Origin: Pseudomonas sp. GM74 | Lineage (GTDB): Bacteria; Pseudomonadota; Gammaproteobacteria; Pseudomonadales; Pseudomonadaceae | Assembly: GCF_000282455.1 (NCBI RefSeq) | Contig: NZ_AKJG01000106.1 | Location: 1 to 64,000, forward strand | Direction: 5' to 3' | DNA length: 64,000 bases | Part shown: piece by piece, positions 1 through 17,075 of the stretch | Layout of the letters: every line of letters begins with the position of its first letter | Position numbering within the stretch: position 1 is the stretch's first letter | Position numbers and translations under genes: made by a program | The notes under the pieces: model-generated | Seen by the model: only the letters and a program-made list of their open reading frames with translations | What the model was told of the DNA's origin: nothing | Database searches by the model: none

Positions 1-4
1 AAAA

Positions 5-31
5 GATCGCAGCCTACGGCAGCTCCTACAG
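5..31. repeat. Fragment of a short interspersed repeat
   Basis: The stretch reads GATCGCAGCCT followed by CGGCAGCTCCTACA. A related sequence (GATCGCAGCCTGCGGC) recurs near 24725, and a longer relative forms the inverted repeat at 19215-19347. It is probably one arm of a dispersed Pseudomonas repeat whose partner lies left of the window. Confidence 0.5.
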
Positions 32-76
32 GGGGCGTTTTGAGAGCGGCCTTTATGAATTCACCAGGAGTTTCAC

Positions 77-3418
<3,342 letters not shown>

Positions 3419-3420
3419 TC

Positions 3421-5652
<2,232 letters not shown>

Positions 5653-5674
5653 TCTGAAGTCGGCGGTGCTGCTA

Positions 5675-5749
5675 TTCGCGAGCAAGCCCGCTCCCACACT
5701 GGATTGATGTCGTACTCAAATCCCGTGTGGGAGCGGGCTTGCTCGCGAA
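5675..5749. repeat. REP inverted pair (REPIN)
   Basis: Two perfect 25-base complementary arms (5675-5699 and 5725-5749) are separated by 25 bases. Each arm has the core GAGCGGGCTTGCTCGCGAA found throughout the window. It sits between the convergent glgB and EEP-family genes and could end transcription or stabilise either mRNA. Confidence 0.9.
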
Positions 5750-5796
5750 GGGGCCGGTGCTATCGACGCCGACACCTGGCAATGAATGGCCGTGGT

Positions 5797-6597
5797 TCAG
5801 AGATGCACTTCAACTGCCAGCGGCAGATGGTCGGACAGGTGCGTCCACGGCTTGTGCCCCAGTATTTTCGGTTCATGGCTGCTGGCATTGCGCAGGTAGA
5901 CGCGGTCCAGGCGCAGCAAGGGAAACCGCGCGGGATAGGTTTTGGCCGGACGACCAAGGTGGCGTTCGAAGGCTTCGTGCAAGTAGTCGCGGCGGGCAAG
6001 GGCGGCATTACCCTGCATCTGCCAGTCGTTGAAGTCGCCGGCAATGATCACCGGCGCATCATCCGGCAAGGACTCCAGGAGCTGACAGAGCAATTGCAAC
6101 TGTAGTTGACGATGGCTTTCCAGCAGGCTGAGGTGAACGCAGATGGCATGCACTTCGCGATGCCCCGGCACGTCCAGCACGCAGTGCAGCAAGCCACGGC
6201 GTTCCGGGCCGGTAATGGAAACATCCAGATTTCGATACTCGCGGATCGGGTATTTCGACAGCAGGGCATTGCCATGGTGACCGTCGGGATAGACGGCATT
6301 GCGCCCATAGGCGAAGTCGCTCCACATGCTGTCGGCAAGGAATTCATATTGCGAGGTTTGTGGCCAATCGTTGTAGCGGGAGGAGTGGCGCTCGTGTTCG
6401 CCGACGACTTCTTGCAGAAACACCAGGTCTGCCGACGTACTGCGCACGGCTTCACGCAACTCGGGGAGGACGAAACGCCTGTTGAGTGCGGTAAATCCCT
6501 TATGGGTGTTGACCGTCAGCACCCGAAGCCGATGAATCGCCGGGGGCGTGTTCAAGGGTGTCGATTCGGCTGCCTGGCGTTTTGAATGACTGGCCAC
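5797..6597 (-). CDS. Endonuclease/exonuclease/phosphatase (EEP) family protein
   Basis: A DNase I-like metal-dependent phosphohydrolase of unknown substrate. All family motifs are visible: an N-terminal TVNTHKG, catalytic Glu in LVFLQEV, HLSLLE, the GDFND motif, LDRVYL and the terminal SDHLPL. No signal peptide is evident, so it is probably cytoplasmic. The open frame begins at a GTG at 6603, but AGAGGA abuts that codon; the next in-frame GTG at 6597 has correct spacing and gives 266 aa. In related pseudomonads such a gene often neighbours a cardiolipin synthase next to the glg genes; here a PIG-L deacetylase lies upstream and no cardiolipin synthase is present. Nucleic acid, phospholipid or phosphoinositide-like substrates are all possible. 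Confidence 0.85.
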   Translation of the reverse strand: MASHSKRQAAESTPLNTPPAIHRLRVLTVNTHKGFTALNRRFVLPELREAVRSTSADLVFLQEVVGEHERHSSRYNDWPQTSQYEFLADSMWSDFAYGRNAVYPDGHHGNALLSKYPIREYRNLDVSITGPERRGLLHCVLDVPGHREVHAICVHLSLLESHRQLQLQLLCQLLESLPDDAPVIIAGDFNDWQMQGNAALARRDYLHEAFERHLGRPAKTYPARFPLLRLDRVYLRNASSHEPKILGHKPWTHLSDHLPLAVEVHL

Positions 6598-6692
6598 TTG
6601 CACTCCTCTGACTCAGGGCTGCTTATGTATGCGACTGATGCGACGGCAGTCAGTTCAGTCCGATGGGCTGAGCCGAACGATAATCGATGAGT

Positions 6693-7451
6693 TCATACCA
6701 ACACGATTTCATAAGGCAAACGGATACGCTCCAGCAGCGGTCGGGGCAGCGACGGCGCGAGGCCGATGGCCGGTTCGCCGTCCAGTTGGCTGGCGTAGGC
6801 ATGGGTGGCGTGGCTCTTGCGGGCGACAGTCCAGGTATCGAGGCGTACCTTGCGGGCACGGTGCCAGGGAATCAGCTCCCGGTCCCGTGCCGGCCAGTGC
6901 CAGGCCCAGAACGGTACATCGATATAGGTGGCCCCGATATCGGCCGCCGCCCTGGCGCTGGCGCGGCCAACGGTGTCGTGGTCGACGTTGCCGTCCTCGC
7001 GCCAGGTGCTGAACACCACATCGCCGGGGCGCAGGTAGCGTGTGATGAATCGGGTAATCTGTTCTTCGTATTCCGCCAGCGCGTTGTCGGTAAACCCGCC
7101 ACGAATCCACTTCAGGCTGTGCATCGGCAACCCGAGCCGGCGGATGGCTTCGACGCTTTCCTGGGGACGAAATACGCTGAGGCGTTTTTCCGACCACTGC
7201 CGAGAACCCGGATGGCTGGCGCTGCCGTCAGTGATCGAGAGCAATTGCAGTGGGTGGCCCAGGTTGCTGAGCAATTGCAGGAGGCCGCCGCAGGTCACGA
7301 CTTCATCGCCGGGGTGCGGGGCAATGAGCACCGCGCGTGCGCCGGTGGGCACCAGTGACTGGGGACTGATGACCGGAATGCTGCCCGGTTGCGGGGCGCT
7401 GTTCCAGATCTGTGATGGCAGGCTGGCTTCGCTCAGGGAAACGGGTTTCAT
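6693..7451 (-). CDS. PIG-L family deacetylase
   Basis: A member of the zinc-dependent GlcNAc-PI/LmbE deacetylase family, which removes acetyl groups from N-acetylglucosaminyl substrates. The metal site appears as APHPGDE near residue 47, a variant of the usual AHPDDE, and a second element near NVDHDTVGRA. The frame stays open for 65 codons further upstream, but the ATG at 7451, giving MKPVSLSEASLP, has AAGGA upstream and leaves a 252-aa protein, normal for the family. It lies 95 bp upstream of the EEP gene on the same strand and 213 bp after glgX. The substrate is unknown; a sugar or glycolipid role is only suggested by the family and setting. Confidence 0.8.
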   Translation of the reverse strand: MKPVSLSEASLPSQIWNSAPQPGSIPVISPQSLVPTGARAVLIAPHPGDEVVTCGGLLQLLSNLGHPLQLLSITDGSASHPGSRQWSEKRLSVFRPQESVEAIRRLGLPMHSLKWIRGGFTDNALAEYEEQITRFITRYLRPGDVVFSTWREDGNVDHDTVGRASARAAADIGATYIDVPFWAWHWPARDRELIPWHRARKVRLDTWTVARKSHATHAYASQLDGEPAIGLAPSLPRPLLERIRLPYEIVLV

Positions 7452-7664
7452 GGTGGATACGTCCTTGTTCTGCGTCGCCTTCAGTCGTGCACGGGACACG
7501 CCCGGCAGACCCGTGAGGGCTCGTTGATAGCAGTGCGACAAGCCAAACCCTGGATTGCCGCGAATCGAGTATTGCTCATGTAACGCTGTTCGTCGCGTCG
7601 CGAACCTGTCCTGAATGATTTTTCCGCTCTGCGGTGTTGCGGCCATGAATGCCTGTAGGCTTTT

Positions 7665-9827
<2,163 letters not shown>

Positions 9828-9864
9828 AGGTACTCCTGTAAACGGGGGCTACCTGCAGGAGCAA

Positions 9865-10039
9865 GCTTGCTCCGGGCGGCGTTCCGACGAAAACGGTGTG
9901 TCAGACAACATCAACGCTGGAAGTGATGGCCTCTTCGCGGGCAAGCCCGCTCCCACAGGGACCTGCGAGTTGCCACGGATTGCAGCCACACCATCAAACA
10001 CTGTGGGAGCGGGCTTGCTCCGGGCGGCGTTCCGACGAA
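9865..10039. repeat. REP cluster with a 27-base direct repeat
   Basis: A 27-base unit starting GCTTGCTCCGGGCGGC occurs at 9865-9891 and identically at 10013-10039. Between them a REP arm (9934-9958, TTCGCGGGCAAGCCCGCT core) faces a complementary arm (10001-10020) that runs straight into the second copy. The unit looks like the REP head with about 14 extra bases before the terminal GAA. It fills the glgX/DUF2934 gap. Confidence 0.8.
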
Positions 10040-10057
10040 GGGGGCCTCAAGACATAT

Positions 10058-10378
10058 TCAAACCGCCGGCGGTTTTCGCGCCGCCCGGGGTTTTTTCTCG
10101 AGCGCCTTTTCCCCCGGCGGGATCACCTTCGAAGCCGCCGCCGGTTTGGCCTTGGTTTTTGGTACGGCGACCTTGGCATCGCCAGCCTTGCCATTGGCCG
10201 TTTTGCTGATCGGAGTTTTGTTCGCGGATGCCTTGGCCGGTTTTTTCGGGGCCAGGGCTTCGGCTTCCGCCAGTTTGCACGCCATCTCCCAGTGACGGGC
10301 TTCCTGGCCTTCGGGCTTTCCTTCGGATTCCCAGATCTGATAGGCGAATTCGCGGATGCGTTTATCGTCGGTACTCAT
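10058..10378 (-). CDS. DUF2934 domain protein with lysine/alanine-rich tail
   Basis: A 106-aa protein of unknown function. Residues 5-35 (RIREFAYQIWESEGKPEG onward) match the short DUF2934 helix motif; the rest is a low-complexity Lys/Ala/Pro tail that is probably disordered and strongly basic. The ATG at 10378 has AGGAG seven bases upstream. It lies 21 bp after treY and looks like the last gene of the glgA-treZ-malQ-treY operon, an arrangement shared with other pseudomonads. A basic tail could bind nucleic acid or anionic glucan-associated partners, but the sequence does not show which. Confidence 0.85.
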   Translation of the reverse strand: MSTDDKRIREFAYQIWESEGKPEGQEARHWEMACKLAEAEALAPKKPAKASANKTPISKTANGKAGDAKVAVPKTKAKPAAASKVIPPGEKALEKKPRAARKPPAV

Positions 10379-10399
10379 CGCAATGCTCCTGAACTGAAC

Positions 10400-13195
10400 T
10401 CAAGTGTGGGTAGTTTGAATAATGAGATTGACCGGGAAATCTCCCAGCGCGGCGCTGATCGGCAGCTCCCTGTGTTTTGTGACTGTGATGCCGGAAAAAA
10501 GTCCCTCCAGATGTTCGTCAGGGACGGTGAACGGCAATTTGACCCGGGTATCGCCCCACAGCGGCGCGTGGACCTGTGGTTCAGCACTGTTTTCCAGCAG
10601 ATCGGCACACCGTATCGGCACAATCACGATGGCGCGTTTTCCCCCCCGCTCACGGACAAAACCCAGCACTCGATGGGCCTCGCTGCCCACCACTTCCAGG
10701 GCCTGGTAAGTGCCACGCCGAAACAGCTCGGCATGCTCGGCGCGCAGGCTCAGGGTGCGCGCAATCAAGGCTTGCTTGATGCGCCCGTCACGCCAGTTCT
10801 GCAACAGGTCCGACAGGTCCGCCGTTTGCCGCAACGCCTGCTGGCGGCTGGCGTAATCCACCGGGCGACGGTTGTCCGGGTCGACCAGGCTGAAGTCCCA
10901 GAAATCGTTGCCCTGATACAAATCCGGCACGCCGGGCACGGTCATGCGCAGCAAGGTTTGCGCCAAACCGTTAAGGGCACCGGGGGCGGCAATCGAACGG
11001 GCAGCCTTGGCCAGGGCGGTGCGCAACAGTTCGCCTTCGGGGCTGAGCAACAGATGCTGGATGAAGTCCTCGCTCGCTTGCTCGTAAGGGTCATTGGGCG
11101 CGCTCCAGCCGCTTTGCAGTTTGGCTTCGCGCAGGGCCTTGCGTTGCCACTGCCACAGGCGTTTTGCGTAGTCCTCGAGGGCGGGCGGATGATCGATACC
11201 CAACGCCAGCGGCCAGCTGCCGAGGATCGCCTGGTACAGAATCAATTCATCCCCCGTCGACGGCATTTGATCGTCGTTGCGCAAGGGCCGGGCGAGGGCG
11301 CGCCACAGGCCGATCTGGTCGGCGTACCAGCCGCTGCGCTCGCTCAGTACCGCCAGCCGTGCCCGTGAATCTTCCCCGCGCTTGTGGTCGTGGGTGGCGC
11401 TGGCCAGCAGATTGTCCGGGAAGGTATCGAGGCGCTCGATGCAGGCCTGATGAAAGTCGGCGAGCGGTGCGCTGAACTGTTCGGTGTTGAAGCCAACGTC
11501 ATTGCGCGAGAGCAGGACGGCCGAACGATAGAGCGCGGTGTCTTCAACCGCTTTGGCCGCCGTCGGCGAGGTCAGTTGCTGGAAACGTACGCAGGCGTGC
11601 TTGAGGCGTTTGCGCCCGCGACCGGCCGGGCGCTGCCGCCAGGGTTCACCGCCGAGCCAGCCGGCCAGGCAGTCGAGCACCGGCCAGTCCGCTTCGCCCA
11701 GGGTTTGGCGGGCACCGGCCATGGCCCGGCGGAAAAACGCCTCGTCCTGGTCCGAGCGGCCAAGGGGGCCGATGTAGGTGCGGTACACCGGGAAGTGCAC
11801 GATCAACGCCTGCAAGGCCCGGCGAATGGCGCCGAGGGTCAGGTCGCGGGTCATGAGGTTGTCCCGGGCCACTTGCAGCAGGGCCTGGGCAACGCTTTCG
11901 AAATCTCCGGCCAGGGAACCAGCGAGGATTTGCTGGCGCGCCAGTTGTGCTTCCTGGCAGAAGTCGTCAGGCCGCTCGCTGTGACGGTGCCAGAGCTGGG
12001 CCAGTGTCTGCGCGCCCCGTGGATCCTGTTGCAGCAGTGACAACTGGTTCATGAACTCGTAGCCGGTGGTGCCGTCCACCGACCAGTCGCGATGCAGGGT
12101 TTCGCCTTCGCCGAGGATTTTTTCGACGTAGATGGGCAGGTGGCGGCCCCCTGACAGGCTGTCGACCCGACGGCGAAGCTTGCGGCAGTAACCTCGTGGG
12201 TCGGCGAGGCCGTCGATGTGGTCGATGCGCAGCCCGTCGATCAGCCCTTCAGCCACCAGTTGGAAGATCTTCGCGTGGGTGGCTTCGAACACGGCGGGAC
12301 GCTCGACGCGCAGCCCGCCGAGTTCATTGATATCGAAGAAGCGCCGCCAGTTGATGTCATCGGCGGCGGTGCGCCAACTGGCGAGGCGATAGCTCTGGCG
12401 TTCCAGCAGGTTGTGCAGGCGCTGGAAGCCTTCGCTGGTCAATGAGTCGTAGTTGTTCAGGTGCTGCTCGATGGCCTGGGCAAGGGCCGGATCGCTGACC
12501 AGATCGCGAAGTTCCGCTTTCAGCGGCAGGGCCAGGCTGTGGGCGTCGGTCTGGTAGCTCAGGGTGCTGAAACGATCGGCCAGGTTTTTCAGTTGTTCGG
12601 CCTGTTGCGCATCAAGCGGTGCATCGACCCTGAGCAATTCGCCGTAATCGCCTGGACAAATGGGAAAGCGGTGTTCGTAGTGCTCGACATGGAACGTGCC
12701 GTGCCAGGCATCGAATCGCAAGGGCAGGGTACCGTCCTGCAATGCGACGCCGTAGTCGCTGCCCAGAAACGGCAGGAGCAACTGGCCTTCCATCAACGGA
12801 TCGGGGGAGTGCCACTGGATATCGAAAAACTCGCCATAGGGGCTCAGGCGCCCCCACTCCAACAAATCCAGCCACCAGGGATTATCACTGCCGCCGACCG
12901 CCATGTGGTTGGAGACGACGTCGAGGATCAATCCCATGTTGTGCCCGTGCAGGGCGCCGACCAGGCTGCGCAGCGCCGCCTCACCGCCCAGCTCCGGGTT
13001 GACCCGGGTCGGGTCAACCACGTCGTAGCCATGCATCGATCCGGCACGGGCGCGCAACAGCGGGGAAGCATAGACATGGCTGATGCCGAGACGGGCGAAA
13101 TACGGCACCAGTGGCACCGCATCTTCGAGCGTGAAGCCTTTGTGAAATTGCAGGCGCAAGGTGGCGCGCAGTGGACGGGTCGGCACCTGAGTCAT
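10400..13195 (-). CDS. treY: Maltooligosyl trehalose synthase
   Basis: TreY rearranges the reducing-end bond of linear maltooligosaccharides to alpha-1,1, making maltooligosyl trehalose, which TreZ then cleaves to free trehalose. The 931-aa protein is GH13_26: RATLRLQFHKGFTLEDA at the N-terminus, nucleophile region GLRIDHIDGLADPRGY, acid/base region YVEKILGEGE, and near the C-terminus VPDLYQGNDFWDFSLVDPDN. The ATG at 13195 overlaps the malQ stop in an ATGA tetranucleotide, indicating coupled translation. Being co-transcribed with treZ fixes the pathway role. Confidence 0.96.
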   Translation of the reverse strand: MTQVPTRPLRATLRLQFHKGFTLEDAVPLVPYFARLGISHVYASPLLRARAGSMHGYDVVDPTRVNPELGGEAALRSLVGALHGHNMGLILDVVSNHMAVGGSDNPWWLDLLEWGRLSPYGEFFDIQWHSPDPLMEGQLLLPFLGSDYGVALQDGTLPLRFDAWHGTFHVEHYEHRFPICPGDYGELLRVDAPLDAQQAEQLKNLADRFSTLSYQTDAHSLALPLKAELRDLVSDPALAQAIEQHLNNYDSLTSEGFQRLHNLLERQSYRLASWRTAADDINWRRFFDINELGGLRVERPAVFEATHAKIFQLVAEGLIDGLRIDHIDGLADPRGYCRKLRRRVDSLSGGRHLPIYVEKILGEGETLHRDWSVDGTTGYEFMNQLSLLQQDPRGAQTLAQLWHRHSERPDDFCQEAQLARQQILAGSLAGDFESVAQALLQVARDNLMTRDLTLGAIRRALQALIVHFPVYRTYIGPLGRSDQDEAFFRRAMAGARQTLGEADWPVLDCLAGWLGGEPWRQRPAGRGRKRLKHACVRFQQLTSPTAAKAVEDTALYRSAVLLSRNDVGFNTEQFSAPLADFHQACIERLDTFPDNLLASATHDHKRGEDSRARLAVLSERSGWYADQIGLWRALARPLRNDDQMPSTGDELILYQAILGSWPLALGIDHPPALEDYAKRLWQWQRKALREAKLQSGWSAPNDPYEQASEDFIQHLLLSPEGELLRTALAKAARSIAAPGALNGLAQTLLRMTVPGVPDLYQGNDFWDFSLVDPDNRRPVDYASRQQALRQTADLSDLLQNWRDGRIKQALIARTLSLRAEHAELFRRGTYQALEVVGSEAHRVLGFVRERGGKRAIVIVPIRCADLLENSAEPQVHAPLWGDTRVKLPFTVPDEHLEGLFSGITVTKHRELPISAALGDFPVNLIIQTTHT

Positions 13196-15270
13196 CGATC
13201 ACGCTCGGCCGCCTGGAGTCGCGCACAGGCGAGCAACTCCAGGCGTCGCGCGGCATCCGCCCCATCGAGCAGGGCTTCGCTGTAACCGGGCAAGCGCCGC
13301 GACCAGTTGGGGTGGGTGTCGGTGGTGCCGGGCAGATTGGCTTGCTGTTCGACACCCAGGGCATCTTCCAGAGGCAGCAGCACCAAGGGTGCCCGGGTAT
13401 GACCGAGGAAGCGCACGCTGGCATCTAGCACCTGATCGGTTTCGTGGGACTCTTCGCGGAAGTTCTGCGGGTCCTGGCTCAACGCCCGACGCAGGCCTTC
13501 GCGCTCGCGTTCGCGGTGCTGACGCCATTCGATTTCGCCACTGGCATCGACCATGCCGAGCCGGGCGTTCCAGTCGATATCGCGGCCATGCCACCAGCCG
13601 TTGAGGGTGGGCAGGTCATGGGTGCTGGTGGTCGCCAGGGCGTTGTCCGGCCAGTCGAGGATCGGCTTGAAGTGGGTGTTGTCCTGTTCGAACAGCAATA
13701 CCCGCATGCCCAGCATCGAGCGGGCGATGAGTTTTTCCCGCAGGCCGTCCGGCACGGTGCCGAGGTCTTCGCCCAGGACGATGGCCTGGTGACGATGGGA
13801 TTCCAGGGTCAGCAGGCGCAGCAGATCGTCCACCGGGTAATACAGGTAGGCGCCGTCCGCTGGCGGCGAGCCATTGGGGACTACCCACAAACGCTGCAAG
13901 CCCATGACGTGATCGATGCGCAAGCCACCGCAGTGGGCGAAGTTGGCCCGCAGCATTTCGATGAAGGCCCGGAAACCATTGCGCACCAGGCCTTCAGGGG
14001 AGAACGCGGAAATCCCCCAACCCTGGCCCGTGCGGTTGAGAATGTCCGGTGGTGCTCCGACGGTGAGGGAGGCGAGCAGTTCGTCCTGACGGCTCCAGGC
14101 CTGGCTGCCGCCGCCATCGGCACCGACGGCCAGGTCGGCGATCAGGCCGATACTCATGCCGCTGGCGCGGGCGGCGGTTTGCGCGCGCTCCAGGCAGCGC
14201 GTGATCAGCCACTGGCAGAAAGCGAAGAAGCCGATGCGCCCGGCATTCTCTTCGGCGAATGCCGCCAGTTCGGCGCTGCGCGGGTTGCGCCAGGGTTCGG
14301 GCCACTGCCGCCAGTCGAGGTGTTCACCCCGGGCGGCGCGCGCCTCCTGGATGGCTTCGAAGCGGCAGTGGTTTTCCAGCGCTTCGCCGGCGGCGTGACG
14401 AAAACTGCTGAAGTCTTCGTGCAAGGGGTGCTCGCCCTGGACGAAACCTTCGTACAGCGACTGCAGCAACCGATGCTTGGCTTCGGCGGCGGCCGGCCAG
14501 TCAATCAGCGGACGCTCCTCCAGCGCCTTGAGTTCAACGGCCAGCCCGGTTGCATCAATGGCGGTACGCAGCGCGCGTTCGCCGAGAATGGTGCCGGGGG
14601 CGCAGTAAAGGCTGTTGAGAAACAGGCGGCTGGACGGCGAATAGGGGCTGTAGCGTCGGGTGTCACTGGAAAACATCGCATGCAGCGGGCTGATCGCCAG
14701 CGCCTCGGCGCCACGCTCGCCGGCCACCCGGGCGAGGTCTTCCAGCGCCTGGGTGTCACCAAATCCGCCATCGCCGGGGCGGCGCAATCCATACAGCTGC
14801 ACGCTCAGGCCCCAGGCACGGGGGATCGGGTTGTCCACGGCATCGGCCACGCTATAGCAACGGGCCGGGGCCACGGCCAGGGTGAAGCTTTGTCCGTCGA
14901 TGCTGACCTGTTGATAGCCGACCGGCACCAGCCCCGGCAGCACCGCGTTGGCGTCCAGTTTCAGGTTGAGGCGCGAACCGTCCTCCAGGTGGATTTCGCA
15001 AGGGGTTCCAGGTTCGAAAAAACGCGCAAGGTCCAGGCCCGCCCCGACATCGGCGGTGATCAATGGTGGCAAGTGATGGGTCTGTTGCGCCTCTTGCAGC
15101 TCCAGCAGGCTGGCGTCGATTTCCTGGGCACTGCCGGCCGGGTGACCAAGGCCGGTCAGCACGTTGCGCAACACGGAAGGTGCGACTTTTTGCGGACGGC
15201 CGTTGGCGTCGATCCAGTCGACGGCGAGGCCGGCACGGCTGGCCAGGATTTCCAGTTGCGCATCACTCAT
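13192..15270 (-). CDS. malQ: 4-alpha-glucanotransferase (amylomaltase)
   Basis: MalQ moves alpha-1,4-glucan segments between maltooligosaccharides, recycling short dextrins left by GlgX and TreZ into longer chains and glucose. GH77 motifs are clear: GGLRIDHVMGLQRLW (nucleophile Asp), IVLGEDLGTVPDGL (acid/base) and TSTHDLPTLNGWW. The frame runs to 15330, but the ATG at 15270 (MSDAQLEIL) overlaps the treZ stop as ATGA and gives a normal 692-aa enzyme. Its own stop overlaps the treY start in the same way. Confidence 0.95.
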   Translation of the reverse strand: MSDAQLEILASRAGLAVDWIDANGRPQKVAPSVLRNVLTGLGHPAGSAQEIDASLLELQEAQQTHHLPPLITADVGAGLDLARFFEPGTPCEIHLEDGSRLNLKLDANAVLPGLVPVGYQQVSIDGQSFTLAVAPARCYSVADAVDNPIPRAWGLSVQLYGLRRPGDGGFGDTQALEDLARVAGERGAEALAISPLHAMFSSDTRRYSPYSPSSRLFLNSLYCAPGTILGERALRTAIDATGLAVELKALEERPLIDWPAAAEAKHRLLQSLYEGFVQGEHPLHEDFSSFRHAAGEALENHCRFEAIQEARAARGEHLDWRQWPEPWRNPRSAELAAFAEENAGRIGFFAFCQWLITRCLERAQTAARASGMSIGLIADLAVGADGGGSQAWSRQDELLASLTVGAPPDILNRTGQGWGISAFSPEGLVRNGFRAFIEMLRANFAHCGGLRIDHVMGLQRLWVVPNGSPPADGAYLYYPVDDLLRLLTLESHRHQAIVLGEDLGTVPDGLREKLIARSMLGMRVLLFEQDNTHFKPILDWPDNALATTSTHDLPTLNGWWHGRDIDWNARLGMVDASGEIEWRQHREREREGLRRALSQDPQNFREESHETDQVLDASVRFLGHTRAPLVLLPLEDALGVEQQANLPGTTDTHPNWSRRLPGYSEALLDGADAARRLELLACARLQAAERDR

Positions 15271-17063
15271 GGACGCTCTCCAAACGAGGTAGCAAAGGGC
15301 ACTGCGGCGGCGAGGGTGACGAGCGCGCAATACGGGGCAAGGGTGTTTGGGGCCGGCAGGTCGGGGTTCTGTGGCGGGTATTCGAACAAGCGCGTGGCAC
15401 CGGTCTGTGAGGTGTGGGCTACGGGCCTGGCGCTGAGGTTCAGGTCAATGCGCAGCTGGCTGCCATCGCCCAAGCGCCAGGAGGCACTGATCGCGCCTTC
15501 GCCCAGCACATCGCTGCCCAGAGCCTGGGCGCCCGGCAGGCGCGGGATGATGTGCCGGTGACGGAGCTGCAACAGTCGGCGATACAGGTCGTGCATCTGG
15601 CGATGGCTGGTCGATGGCAGGACCGGGCGCGACGCGGCAAACGTCTGCGGATCATTCGGGTCCGGAATGTGTTCGCGCAGGTTTGGGTCGGCAAAGGTGC
15701 TGAACGCCGCAAATTCGTTGCGCCGACCGTCGCGAACCTGTTTGGCCAATTCACCGTGGTGGCTGGTGAAAAACAGGAAGGGTTGTTCGACGGCAAACTC
15801 GTCGCCCATGAACAGCAGCGGAATCATCGGCGACAACAGCAACAATACGGTGGCGGCCCGCAGCGCTTGCGGGTGGGCGAGTTGATGCAGGCGCTCGCCG
15901 AAGGCCCGGTTGCCGATCTGGTCATGGTTCTGCAAAAACAGGATGAATGCACTGGGCGGCAGCTGCCCGCTGGGTTCGCCCCGCGCCACACCATGGCGGT
16001 TGAGATGGCCCTGGAACACGAAACCCTGGCTCAGGCAGCGCGCCAGTTGTTCGGTGGGGTTGTGCGCGTAGTCGGCGTAATAGGCCTCGGTTTCGCCGGT
16101 CAGCAACACATGCAGGGCGTTGTGTCCGTCATCGTTCCACTGCGCGTCGTAACCTTGTTCGAGCAGGCTGGCCTGGTTGTGTTCGTTCTCCACCATCAGC
16201 CACACATGCCGCGCCGGCCCCGTCTGCTGGCGTACCCGTCGCGCCAGTTCCTGGAGGAAATCGGGGTCTTCGATGGCGTGCACCGCGTCCAGGCGCAAAC
16301 CGTCGAAACGATATTCGAGCAGCCACATCAAGGCGTTTTCGATGAAGAAGTCCCGGACTTCGCGACAACGGAAGTCGATGGCGGCTCCCCACGGCGTGTG
16401 CTTGTCTTCGCGAAAAAAGCCCTTGGCATAACGATGCAGGTAATTGCCGTCCGGGCCGAAGTGGTTGTAGACCACGTCGAGAATCACCGCCAGGCCGTGG
16501 CCATGGGCGGTGTCGATCAAGTGCTTGAGCTGCTCGGGGGAGCCGTATGACGCCTGGGGCGCGTAGGGCAGGACGCCGTCATAACCCCAATTGCGTTCAC
16601 CGGGAAACTGCGCGACGGGCATCAGTTCGATTGCGGTCACACCCAGTTCGACCAGCCGCGCCAGATGCTGCTCGACGGCGCTGAAGCCGCCGAGCGCACC
16701 GACATGCAGTTCGTAGATCACCGCTTCGTTCCACGGCCGCCCCGGCCAGGCACTGTGTTGCCAGGCATAGGCCAACGGATCGACCACCACGCTGTGCCGG
16801 TCGATATCACCGGCTTGAGCGCGGGAGGCCGGGTCGGGCACTTCCAGTTCGCCGTCGATGCTGTAGCGGTAACGCGTGCCCGCCGCGCATCGGATGTTGC
16901 TCACGAACCAGCCGTCGGCCTGGGGCAACAACGGCAAGGACTGTCCATTTTCCAGTTCGACACTGACGTAGAACGCATCTGGCGCCCACAACGCGAATCG
17001 CGTGTGTTCCGCGTCCAGCATGATTGCGCCGTGGGGCCAGGTCTCAAGGGTCCGTAACGGCAT
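15267..17063 (-). CDS. treZ: Maltooligosyl trehalose trehalohydrolase
   Basis: TreZ hydrolyses maltooligosyl trehalose, the product of TreY, releasing trehalose and a glucan shortened by two glucose units. The 598-aa protein has an N-terminal beta domain (TRFALWAPDAFYVSVEL) and a GH13_10 barrel with YRFDGLRLDAVHAIED (nucleophile), WLMVENEHN (acid/base Glu) and LFLQNHDQIGNRAFG. The ATG at 17063 has AGAGG eight bases upstream and lies 12 bp after glgA. The ATGA overlap with malQ places it second in the operon. Confidence 0.96.
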   Translation of the reverse strand: MPLRTLETWPHGAIMLDAEHTRFALWAPDAFYVSVELENGQSLPLLPQADGWFVSNIRCAAGTRYRYSIDGELEVPDPASRAQAGDIDRHSVVVDPLAYAWQHSAWPGRPWNEAVIYELHVGALGGFSAVEQHLARLVELGVTAIELMPVAQFPGERNWGYDGVLPYAPQASYGSPEQLKHLIDTAHGHGLAVILDVVYNHFGPDGNYLHRYAKGFFREDKHTPWGAAIDFRCREVRDFFIENALMWLLEYRFDGLRLDAVHAIEDPDFLQELARRVRQQTGPARHVWLMVENEHNQASLLEQGYDAQWNDDGHNALHVLLTGETEAYYADYAHNPTEQLARCLSQGFVFQGHLNRHGVARGEPSGQLPPSAFILFLQNHDQIGNRAFGERLHQLAHPQALRAATVLLLLSPMIPLLFMGDEFAVEQPFLFFTSHHGELAKQVRDGRRNEFAAFSTFADPNLREHIPDPNDPQTFAASRPVLPSTSHRQMHDLYRRLLQLRHRHIIPRLPGAQALGSDVLGEGAISASWRLGDGSQLRIDLNLSARPVAHTSQTGATRLFEYPPQNPDLPAPNTLAPYCALVTLAAAVPFATSFGERP

Positions 17064-17075
17064 CTTGAAAGCCTC

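Noticed and set aside
7648-7663. Forward terminator GCCTGTAGGC plus T run next to the glgX stop
   Set aside because: The stem is four pairs with a two-base loop and no forward-strand gene ends there.
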